From Nematostella vectensis (lineage: Eukaryota; Cnidaria; Anthozoa; Actiniaria; Edwardsiidae): a stretch of 60,000 bases of DNA. Shown piece after piece: positions 34,214-45,900 of the stretch; the stretch's first letter is position 1, and every line of letters starts with the position of its first letter. A model generated the notes under the pieces. It made no database searches. It was not told where the DNA came from and saw only the letters and a program-made list of their open reading frames with translations. The DNA is taken from NCBI RefSeq assembly GCF_932526225.1, contig NC_064037.1, forward strand, positions 7,176,203 to 7,236,202, in the 5' to 3' direction. Made by a program: the position numbers and the translations under genes.

Positions 34214-36269
34214 CGTTGAATTTTTTTGAGGGAGGTAGGGGCTCTATGATGACACCCTGTCTAATTCCCCTCTGCAACACCAATGGAAGTGCGATAACGT
34301 CTGCCCGCTAAACGTGCCAGCAATATTTTTATTGATTCTAGATACGGTTACGCGATTTCACAACATACATAAAGGCGAGTGTTGAATTCACGGGCAGGCA
34401 AAATGCGTTTAAAGGCAAACATGGCATTTAATAAACGAATCTAAACATTTTGTCATGAGGTTCCACCCGGCTTAACAGAATCTTCTAAAGATTCTTATAA
34501 AAAAACTGGCACCTTATCACGGATCTCAGCCTCATACGGCTAGAATCTTTAATGAACCTATAGTCTCTTAAAGAAAGGACAAAACCGCTTATAGACTTTC
34601 AAGTCAGAGCCACAATCTCCCATAAAGAACTATGTATCAAAGCAGATTTATTTGCAATTGTGGCGGGTGTGGCTGTTAGCAATATTACACAACCAACTTT
34701 GCGTTCACTACGTCGCGTGTGTGCGTACACTAAAGATAAGGCCAATTATTTTTCTACCTCTTTTACGGGGTAGAACTGATGGTTTGATAAAGCGAACCAA
34801 TATCTTTGTAAATATGCTTTATAGTAGTTCCATTTTCACACGTGCTGTAGAAAATCTAGGCAGACAGTGTATGTTTGACGTCACGTAACAAATGACTGCT
34901 TTTTGTTTATTTTAAACGCGATCAAAAATTGGATATTAGAGAAAGTCCACTGCCTTTATTCCCATAGGCATAGGAAAAGGTATTTAGTAATTTGTGGACG
35001 CAAATCAGCAAAATATTTTTGCCGAATCTCTTAGTTCGGTATGTTGAGAGGGCATGTGTTCGTGATTGGGGGTGGGGGGGGGAGGGTGGTGTATTGGTGG
35101 GGGGGTGTTGTGGGGGTGTAACAGAGGTGTGTGGCTCGGTCAGGATCCTGTTTGCATGCTATTGCCTAGCTTGGCACTCGGACAAGTAGAATTGTCTTAT
35201 CATCTGATCATGTATGAGAAACAAGAGGAAAGAACACCCGCCTCGTCCGTTCACGGCTGACCTTGGCGAGCACGTGGCTTTAGTTACGTAACATGCAGGT
35301 GATGGCAGAGAGAGAAGAGCCTGCTACCAACAAGATACTCGACTTCTTTTCGGTCTTTTTGCCGATTGTTCTAAACCCAAGAATATGGAAAATTCTCGAT
35401 TCTGCCAATCAATCAGCTTACACTTTCGATAGGGACTTTTGATAACATTCTAATCAGATCAAATAAGTATCCTTGGTTCAACAAACATAATATAGAAAAC
35501 CGTCGACTTGAAATTTCGAATTAAGAAATTATACGATAAGAGTAAAAAATATCGATTTCTCAATTTCTCACGTACCCTTCTCAAAAAGACAAACCAATTT
35601 ATAAATTCGAACGCCCGTGAAATTCCTTTTTTGTTTTAATATTTCTTTTTGATAAACATATTTCTTTTGCAATTAGGAATAATACTAAAGCTGTCATAAA
35701 AATAAAACAAATTTTTTTACAGTAGTGCCAAAGACCAGATGACCCGAACGTGAGCTAGATACATTATGCTAATGACAGCTCATATAAGTTAGCCAATCAG
35801 GAACCGAGCCACGATGTAAACAAAAGGAATATTTTTCTCTTGAAGACACACAGGGATTTTTGTTTCTTTAGAAACGAATTGTGGTTTTACCAAGGTTAAA
35901 GCAAAGCTCACAACTTTAGGGCATCCTATAAAGAAGAAGAAGCGGATACATTGAACATTACATAGTTTTCTAGACATTTGCATGGGGTTATAACTTCATT
36001 GTAAGAGGGCGCTTGAATAAAAACAAAACAATGCAAAAATAAACACATACAAATCAGACAAACTTTGCATAATAGACCTTAGTTTTACTAAACGTTTCTT
36101 TCCTGACAATAATTCATCGACAGAGTTTAAAATTTTACATATTTACAATCGCAAATCATAGCTGTCTTCGCTCCGTCACAATCATCATCGAATACACACT
36201 CTTGTATCTCTTGGCGCGACTCTTACATCTATCTACAATATCTAAACCTGGCTTATATCAGGTCTTGTA
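34214..36269. other. Intergenic DNA, no gene recognised
   Basis: AT-rich. A G-rich strand with many G3+ runs at 35064-35118 could form a quadruplex. A short plus ORF from 35294 (about 49 codons) has no recognisable features. Confidence 0.5.
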
Positions 36270-36275
36270 TTTATT
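36270..36275 (-). promoter_or_regulatory. Candidate polyadenylation signal of the YPEL-like gene
   Basis: Minus-strand AATAAA about 235 bp after the stop codon, chosen by position only. Confidence 0.35.
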
Positions 36276-36509
36276 ATATACAAAATTTACTGAAAGTTCC
36301 ATAGGAATCCAGTTTTTTTACTGTTGCATATTAGATAAAAATTCTTACTTTTTTATATGTATGTACAAAAAACAACGAACTCAACCTTCTTTCATATTTT
36401 TGCAGTGATAAACTAGCATGTAGCAGCTATGGTAGAAAAGCTTTTAGATATTATCATAATAAATTGATACAAATACCGGTCGGCTAGCGGTGGACAAACA
36501 AATACATGA

Positions 36510-37285
36510 TTATTCCCATCCATTGTCTTTTATCATATGTGCCATTTCGATGATGTATTTTCCCTCTTTGTATTTCTGGCTGATTTCGAATGCGTGCTCC
36601 TAAATGTAAAGGAAATAAAAAAATTAACGAAAGAATACCGGATGTCAAATCAATAGCGAATAAAAAAAAAAACGCGGAATAAAAAAAACACGAAGATCCA
36701 GCTTGTAAATGACAGAAGTCTACTAAATAACAAAAAAGTCCCTAATCAAAATAAAATCTATAGCGATTCTTAAGGACAAAAAAAATAAGGGGAAGATGCC
36801 ACTTACGTATTTCCAACCTAATGTCGTTTTACAGCATTCGCAAAAGATATCTGAAACTGCATGCAGACCGGTCAAAAGTACTCGCTCTTCCGCAGGGCCA
36901 CAACCAACGTTGACACTGGAAATGAAATACACAAAACGCAATGTCAGAAGCTCCATACCTAAGATGAAATAATCGAAACTATGATAGCTGTGATCTAGAG
37001 ACATTTATAAATGCTCACACTTTATTGAAAAGATAGGCTCTTCCTTGGCTCCCTTGAAATGACTACAAACAGACAAGAACAAACAATAGTCGTTTAGCAC
37101 AAGTTCACGAGAGCTTTAGGGGAAGGCGATCTTCGCTCGCTCGCTGCTTTTCTTTGACTAAGCAAACGAAAAAAAATACTTACCTTTGAGATAAGCTCGT
37201 CGTGATTTGCCAAATGTGCTCTACAGTGAATACAACTGTACGTTCGATGGCAATCGAGCAAATAAGCCTGGAACGTTTTCACCAT
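36510..37285 (-). CDS. YPEL: Yippee-like zinc-binding protein (YPEL1-4 type), complete, 114 aa
   Basis: Four exons, minus order: 37285-37184, 37062-37019, 36915-36807, 36599-36510 (stop TAA). All junctions are GT-AG and in frame. The protein starts [20 protein letters not shown] and contains [53 protein letters not shown] and [19 protein letters not shown]. It is nearly collinear with vertebrate YPEL1-4 (117-119 aa) and clearly not the YPEL5 type. The paired zinc ligands are C18-x2-C21 and C74-x2-C77. Yippee proteins are small nuclear/centrosomal factors linked to cell-cycle progression. Their biochemical role is unsettled. Relative to vertebrates, a few residues after MVK are missing. Confidence 0.97.
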
Positions 37286-37289
37286 TGTG

Positions 37290-39600
37290 GCTCCTGTCCA
37301 AAAGACCCCTTGCGTTTTAGGTCAATGGCGGCAGTGCTTTTAAGCGATAATTCGTCTCTAGTTCGTCTGGTTTTAATCCTTTACGTCTACACTCGACCCT
37401 TCTTCGAACAAACCTTCCTGAAGGTCAACTTTTTTAAGTATTGAAGCATTAGAAGAGCCACATTCGTTGCGACCGCAACCGAATGTTGTTGTTTTGAAAA
37501 TTATTCCCCCGATTCCCTTGTTTTGAACAGTGTTTTCTTTTTGGTTCGCGGAGAGCATGCACGTGACACCAGCTGATAATTGTCCAATTTTAACCAATCA
37601 CGATATGCTCTCTTCAGCTGTTGCCCAATCAAGGGCCTCGAATTTTTAACTCTGTCAGAATCAGACAGATGATTGGTTTCTTTTTTGCGCCGGAAATAGG
37701 AGCGCGAAACTTGATGTTTTTGTTTATTTCTTACGAAACGGGAACCATGAGAGACGGAAAACGCGTAATATTTTCTCACAATGCATTTTTATTACACTCT
37801 GCACTATTTTGAGGACGTTATCTAGGTAAAAGAAAGTAAATAAATGTGGTTTTTCGTGTGTTCTCTCCCAACCATTCGAAGCTAAACGGGTGAATAACCT
37901 AAACAGCTGAAATACCATGAATTTTAATTGTGTAAAAATCCTCACCCCGCCGATGGTTCGATGTCATTCGACACGACTCATGTAGTTCATATTCATCTTA
38001 CTAGTTCAAATTTACAAGCATTAGGCTTTTAGAGCAGATACGTATTAGGATAATCCTTCTTTTAAAAATTAACTCGTCATAATCTCGGTCAAGAAACCAC
38101 GTTTGCCCTGTATCATTACAAGTGATGTCTTCGTGGTTTTAAAAAGTGATTTTATTCACGTTTTCTTTAAGGCTTAAAATTATTTGCATAAAAAACATGA
38201 CATGCGAATATGAAAGCCGATCGATGAAACAGTTTCTAAATCCTCTGGCGTAAAAAAAACGCTCTCATAGAAATATTCTAATGACGAAAAACAATTTTTC
38301 GCTGCGCATTGAAATTTTCACACGTTTAGTCTGTTGGTAAATGTTGCGCGGTACAACACGCCATAAACACGCTCTGTTTACTTATGCAACGCACGTGCGT
38401 GTCCTTGCTTGAATCTCACGCTAGGCCCTTGTCTGTCTGAGCGAGTTAACTTGTTTACAAAACGCGATTCAGAAAGTTTCCTGAATGTACCCATTCACAA
38501 ACTAAGTCCGTGCCTTTGGGCTAACCTATCATCGGATCAGCGGAGATAGAGCGGATAGAAAAACAATGGAGCGGAAAATGACTTGCTGACCCTTTTGCGG
38601 GCAGACTGAAAGCATGAGCGATCCGTTAGTTCCGATTCATTTGTTCAAAAGCTCACTCAACCGGCTACAGTTACGGATTGTTCTATTTCTATCATTGACT
38701 GTGTTTATACAGCAGAGGAAAAATACGAATAATAAGCACTTAGTAAGTTAGTTTCATAGCATCTAAAATCGAGGAAAAAAAGGCCAAATATACATGCACT
38801 CTCGTATTGGCTCATATGCCCCGCGATGTCTAAATATAAGCCAAGGTTGTAACTTCTTCGCGCCCTTGTGTGAATTTGCAAGTGTTTTTGTTTGAATTGT
38901 GTGCGGGATTAAATTGCAGTGAATATTGTCATGGGAGAAACTTTTTGAGTTTCTTCTGGTAAACTACCCTCCCCCCTCCCAGTCTGGGTTCGCACTTATC
39001 AGTCCGGGAAACGGTAGCCTACATACAGGCGCTAGCTAGTGTTTGGGCCGAGTGAGTTTGATGTGGACGCTTTGGAGAAATCCCCTCGCGATAACGATGG
39101 CGAGGGGGTTTCAACTGCGTGTGAAGCACGCCCGGGCGCGCTTTGCGCAATCGGGAAATCCAAGATCGGGAGCGGATTTCGAGCCACTCCGACTGAAACT
39201 GCGCGCCACAGGGCTCCTGAACACTCGAAAGTCTAAAACTCCGAAGCAGCACAAAGAAAGCCTGTTCGCAGGCTAGGAAAACGGGATTTTGGGGCACCGA
39301 GAACGGGATAGCGACCTAGGAAGAGGAATGGGATTTGGGGTACTGGAGGGACTGGGGAACGCAAGGAGAAGGGAAACGGAGTGAAACTCCCCCCTTTGAA
39401 GACCCAGGGCAATGTGTGGAAATGTTTTTTTTTATTCATTGTTAAAGTACAGAGTAAATCAATGAATTTTACTAAATGTAAAATGCAATAAAATATCTAA
39501 AAATTAGGGAAATTAAATATCATGGTAAATTAAATTAAGCCGCTGCTCTAGCTGCTTATATGAATGTTTATTCCCACTCACAGGCCCTCCCAGAACCGCG
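37290..39600. other. Intergenic DNA between YPEL-like and mosaic genes, with a GC-rich island
   Basis: 37290-37900 is the upstream region of the YPEL-like gene and should contain its promoter. No TATA box stands out. 39005-39300 is conspicuously GC- and CpG-rich compared with its AT-rich surroundings, with overlapping short ORFs on both strands that match nothing I know. TTTATT at 39567-39572 (AATAAA on minus), about 92 bp after the mosaic gene's stop, is its likely poly(A) signal. Confidence 0.45.
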
Positions 39601-39663
39601 GTAAAGAAAGCATGCAGTCAGTGCAAATGCGGAAATGCAAAAAAAAAAAAAAAAAAAAAAAAT

Positions 39664-39947
39664 TCAAAAATACGGAATATCTTTGCTACTTATCAGTTTA
39701 ACACTTTCGTAAAAATCAAAGTCTTTTCGTGAAATCAAATCGGCCGGAAATTCGCCAGATGTCGCATTGTTCATTTCACAGACTCTCAGCACTGGATTGT
39801 AATTATACGATAGACACCGCTGGTCGTGGGTACAGTGGCGCATGCATTCCAAGCTGTCCTCTGCATTGTATGTTCTATAGAACACGTGACCCTTTAAAGC
39901 CCGAGAAGACAAATGGTTTGACTCGCTGAAAACTTTAACTGGATCGT
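39664..39947 (-). CDS. Mosaic gene: terminal PAN/apple-like exon
   Basis: Contains DDPVKVFSESNHLSSRALKG, LECMRHCTHDQRCLSYNY and VLRVCEMNNATSGEFPADL, with C...C....C.S...N......C.LN spacing as in PAN/apple modules (protein or carbohydrate interaction). It ends DIPYF-stop, just before a 22-A tract at 39639-39660. Confidence 0.88.
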
Positions 39948-42900
39948 CTAGAAAAAAAAAAAAAAACAATATGTATATATAAAGATATATATTTATATAT
40001 AATCATGTCAGGTTTATAAAATATGCAGGATTATCAACCATGACAATTGTATTTCTTTCTCTTTCTTACCAACATCGTATCCATTTGCGCAATACCTAGC
40101 CTTCAAATCAGCCGGAAGTGACTTCAGCTTATAGACGAAGTAACCATAGCAACGGCGGATAAACACGCTAACACTGTTGCTGCAACACCCGGAAGAGGAA
40201 GCAAAGCAGACTTTTCTCTTGACCACTCCCTCGGCCATGGTGGGGTAGTCGCCGTCCAGCCATCCGGGATTCTCTGTGTTGCATCGATTTAGCGGAACGC
40301 ATGACGTTGGCATCCGATATCGACCGGTTGTACCAGTAAATGCATACCAGTTTTGCTCGTTGAGGCTGGTGTCGTATTGTGGAGTGACTGTGATAATTGA
40401 CGTTTTTCGGTTGTCGTCATCGATATTCACGTGGCTTATGCATGCCTCAAGGGATTCTATAAGGAACATAACTAAGGGTAAGTGACTATGTAAGTGACCG
40501 GGGTGTATCACCGTTTAATGTAACAAAAACCACCGCTTAATGTAACACTAACGCCCAATGTAACAAAAATCGCTGCTTAATGTAACACTAACCTGCTAAC
40601 GCTTAATGTAACAACAAATCAACGCTTAATGTAATAAAACAGTTAACGCTCAATGTAATAAATTTTCAACGCTTAATGTAAGAACACTCGACGCTTAAAG
40701 TAATAACCATGAATTTGGATATAGAATTTGGATAGATTTTGAAAGAACAATTCGCAAGACAATCTCATGTATCAAAAATGTAATTCAAAAAATTGTTTCA
40801 GAGCTCTTTCCTTTAATTACCGTTTACTTTCTAGCGTGTTTTAAAATGTTGAACCCCCATTACAGGGGCGTTTCCACTTTATTCAAAGCTTCGAAGACTT
40901 GTTTGACTGGCAACACGAGTGACTTGGTGTATGCGATGCCACCTTAAAGCTTTACTTATATTTGACTGGCAACACGAGTGACTTGATGTATGCGATGCCC
41001 CCTTATAGCTCTACTTATATCCGACTGGCAACACGAGTGACTTGATGTATGCGATGCCCCCTTATAGCTCTACTTATTTTTGACTGGCAACACGAGTGAC
41101 TTGATGTATGCGATGGCCCCTTATAGCTCTACTTATTTTTGACTGGCAACACGAGTGACTTGATGTATGCGATGCCCCCTTATAGCTATACTTATATTTG
41201 ACTGGCAACACGAGTGACTTGATGTATGCGATGCCCCCTTATAGCTATACTTATATTTGACTGGCAACACGAGTGACTTGGTGTATGCGATACCCCCTTA
41301 TAGCTTTACTTATATTTTACTGGCAACACGAGTGACTTGATGTATGCGATGGCCCCTTATAGCTTTACTTATATTTGACTGGCAACACGAGTGACTTGAT
41401 GTATGCGATGCCCCCTTATAGCTTTACTTATATTTTACTGGCAACACGAGTGACTTGGTGTATGCGATACCCCCTTATAGCTTTACTTATATTTTACTGG
41501 CAACACGAGTGACTTGGTGTATGCGATACCCCCTTATAGCTTTACTTATATTTGACTGGCAACACGAGTGACTTGATGTATGCGATGCCCCCTTATAGCT
41601 TTACTTATATTTTACTGGCAACACGAGTGACTTGATGTATGCGATGCCCCCTTATAGCTTTACTTATATTTTACTGGCAACACGAGTGACTTGGTGTATG
41701 CGATACCCCCTTATAGCTTTACTTATATTTGACTGGCAACACGAGTGACTTGATGTATGCGATGCCCCCTTATAGCTTTACTTATATTTGACTGGCAACA
41801 CGAGTGACTTGATGTATGCGATGCCCCCTTATAGCTCTACTTATATCCGACTGGCAACACGAGTGACTTGATGTATGCGATACCCCCTTATAGCTCTACT
41901 TATTTTTGACTGGCAACACGAGTGACTTGATGTATGCGATGCCCCCTTATAGCTCTACTTATATCCGACTGGCAACACGAGTGACTTGATGTATGCGATG
42001 GCCCCTTATAGCTTTACTTATATTTGACTGGCAACACGAGTGACTTGATGTATGCGATGCCCCCTTATAGCTCTACTTATATCCGACTGGCAACACGAGT
42101 GACTTGATGTATGCGATGCCCCCTTATAGCTCTACTTATTTTTGACTGGCAACACGAGTGACTTGATGTATGCGATGGCCCCTTATAGCTCTACTTATTT
42201 TTGACTGGCAACACGAGTGACTTGATGTATGCGATGGCCCCTTATAGCTTTACTTATTTTTGACTGGCAACACGAGTGACTTGATGTATGCGATGGCCCC
42301 TTATAGCTCTACTTATTTTTGACTGGCAACACGAGTGACTTGATGTATGCGATGGCCCCTTATAGCTTTACTTATTTTTGACGGGCAACACGAGTGACTT
42401 GATGTACGCGATACCCCCTTATTCATAGCTTTGCAAACTTACGTTTGACCAGCAAAACGAGTGACTTGGAATCAGAGCCGAGCGAGTTCGTAGTGCAACA
42501 TGTGTATATGCCACTGTCATTCGCTTTCACCGCAGAAAGCACGAGATCTGTGTCGCTAGATCGGTTTTGCAGAATGACGTCACCGCGCAGCCAAGCAATA
42601 TGGAAAGGCGTGTCTCCAGTTGCTTGGCAACTGAGTTTAACGTCTTCATTTTCATAAGCAATGACGTCTTTTGGTTTTGGATATATCATCGGCGTACCAT
42701 GGTAACCTAGACAGAAATCAAATGATTTGATAATATGCTGATATCGGTGTGGCTGTTAAATAATTTAAACAATGATAATAAATAAAGAAAATAGAAAAGA
42801 ATAAAAAGAAGGATACTATTGCTAATTAAAAAGAGCTGCGTTGGTCTGCATAAGCGGAATAACGACCCTATTAGAGACGAAATAACGACCCTATTAGAGA

Positions 42901-45900
42901 CGAAATAACGACCCTAATAGAGACGAAATAACGACCCTACTAGAGAGACGATATAACAACCCTATTAGGGACGATAGAACGACCCTATTAGAGACGATAT
43001 AACAAGCTAAAACGACCCTTATAGAGACGATATAACGACCCCAATAGAGACGACATAACAACCCTAATAGAGACGATATAACGACCCTATTAAAGACGAT
43101 ATAACGACCCTATAAGAGACGTTATAAAGACGATATAACGACCGATATTGAGTTCTGCCGATGTATAGTAAAGATGACGCACATTTATCTACAGCCGCGG
43201 CATTTACTAAACGAATAAAACTGGATCCCTTACCCTTAGATTAGCTGAAAAGTGTTTCGTCTGATGTGCCATACCTGTGGTTAGTTTCTTGCAAATATAA
43301 CCAGGTCTAGTCCTGCTGCACTCTTCATTTGAAAATCCACTGGCACTAAGATATACGCACGGGTATGTGCCAGTATCCGAGTTGTAGATGCTAGTCCATA
43401 GGAAAAAGGATGCGCCTTCCCCGCTAGGATATCTCCACGCACCATCGAAGTAGCGCAAACCGATGTAGTAGCCTGAAAAACAGACATGATATAACGTGTG
43501 GTCATAAGCAAGGGAAAATTCCTTGGCACAGTATATTTGCATATAGTGTTGGTTTGAGAAAAATACAAACTACATAGGTTTCCCTACAGGTCTGTTTCGT
43601 GGTTGCCCACTCATCAGGGGATTTAATGAGAATATTCCTACCATCGTATATATACTATTAACATTGAAATTTACATGATAATAGACTGACAGTTTTAGCT
43701 AAGGCGGTAAGAGGAACAATGGTGAGTTACATTAAATATGCGGGGCGAAAGCTAACAGTGCGGAACGTGTGAAAAATTGATAGCGCGAAAATTTAACGGT
43801 GACGGGATTAACAGTTCTAATTGTTTCGTAGCAGGGCTTTGTTTCTGTGGCGGCACGAGGACACGAGTTCATTGCGTTTATTCAGAGTTGATAGTTTGGG
43901 TTGGCAGATGATCGTCAGCTTTTCCTTGAGGCAGAGGTTGCAACGCTTAGTGGTACTGTTGTAGGTGGAGTGGGAAGAAAGAATGCGCCATGAAATAAAG
44001 TACTCAATCATGCTGTCCTTGAGAGTCCAGACGTGTTTGCTGAGTTCGGTGGAGTTTCTGTGTTTGGCGTGTCGGAATGATGCGGTGTGGTTTCTGTACC
44101 TGGTCTTGAAGCTGTTTTCAGTGAGCCCGACGTATGTTTCCGAGGTGTTGTTGTCTTTTCGAGTTACGGTAGCTTGGTAGATAACAGATGTCTGTAGGCA
44201 GTTTCCGTCTAGAGGGCAGGTGTCTTTCTGTCGGCAGTTGCATGTCTTGTTGTTGGTAGTGGTAGGGGCGGAGCTGGCGATCTCGGTAGCCGACGATGCG
44301 GTGATGATGCGCTTGTTGTGGTTGTCGATGATCTGTTTGGTGTTGTTCATGCAGCTGTAACTGATTTTGATGGTGTTTCTGTTGAAGATTTTACGGAGGT
44401 GGTTGTCTTTCGGGAAGTGCTTGTCTATCAGGGTGAGGAATCTGTGGCCGATGTTGGTGCTGGTGTTCTTGCTGAAGGGCGGGTTGTACCATAGGATGTT
44501 GTTGCGTTTGCAGGTTTTACGGTTGGTTACGGTGTTGGGTTCGTAGCGTAGCGTGTAGTTGTATCCGCTATCGTCGAGTGCTTTCTGGTAAGGTGGCGCG
44601 GTCTGGTCAAAGGAGGCTTGGTCTGAAGATAGGGCAGATAGGCGTCTGTTGATACCAGCAGGGATGTTCTTGGTGATGGAGGGCGGGTGGTTGCTCTCAC
44701 GGTGGACATATTGTAGCGAGGAGTCCGGCTTTGTATAAGGCTGGTGTGCATTACGTTTTAGGTCGAGGGTGACGTCTAGGAAATTGACAACTTGTTTGTT
44801 TGCCTCAATGGTGATTCGGAGTCCGTTGTTGTTGAAGATGCGGCATAGTTCCTTTTTTAGGTTTTCGGTGGCTCTGGGTGTGGCGTTGGTGATATAAATA
44901 TTAAAGCTGTTAAGACAAAATTGATCCCTAAGCGTCTTACTGAATTATAGACATAGAATAGCCGGGGAGTGGGCTCTTTAATCAATAACAACAGGACTTG
45001 AATACTAGATGTCGTCAGGATAGAGATGGAGGGGACTTTAAATGTGTTTGGTTCAAGTGGTATTTCGATTTAGAAATTTGCTTCGACCACAGCCTAAATG
45101 ACAAAATGTGCAATTTAGGGGTGTAAGAATTGCTGTTGACCACATCCAAATTGATTACAATACAATACAATAATCTTTATTTTTGGAGGGTTACTTTTTA
45201 CAGGGAAGGTTTTCTAACAAATGGCCCTACATTTAGTGGCTATACATTCAGTGTATAAGGCCTGACACATCACGCACTATAAAAGGGGCGCACCTTAACG
45301 CGAGCATTCTAAATAGGGGAGCTTTCTCTTTCGGGTTTCGCCTTTATCCGATAGTGACAAACTCATCTTTATACCAAGTCCGCCAAGTCACGCCTGTCCC
45401 TCGCTTATTACATTTCTTTAACAGAGTAACAGTGTAGCGTGCGTTTGAAAGTCACTTGTATATCTTTGAACAGTTATTAAGTTCATTCATACCTTTATTA
45501 GCGCTCATAAGACCAGTTAAGAATTCACGTTCAATTTCGTCTCTTATATCAACCAGTTGACTTTCAAGTTCTGCACACGCCTGAGTCGCTTGATCATGAG
45601 TAACCCTCGCAGTGTCTACGAAGGCTAGATAACAGTGATTACGGAATGACCTCCAACCCTCCTGGCAATGAACAGCTAAAACCAAAAGACAAAAATAAAA
45701 AAAACAATATGAACAGAGGCGTAGCCGCCCCCCCCCCCCCTTCTAGCAGCCAAAAATAGACATTATCTAATTTACAGAAGAAAATGCCTTGAAAGGGCCT
45801 TTTGGGTTCCCTTCTGTTAAAAAAATCCTGGCTATGCCGCTGTTTAAAATATAGAAAAGAAAACGAAGACTCTTGTAGTCATACAGAAGACTGGAGGGAT

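Noticed and set aside
35294-35445. Short plus ORF starting MQVMAEREEPATNKILDFF
   Set aside because: About 49 codons, no upstream or downstream exon found, no family recognised.
39039-39297. Overlapping plus- and minus-strand ORFs of 65-92 aa
   Set aside because: GC-rich DNA lacks stop codons by composition. No domain or splice context was recognised.
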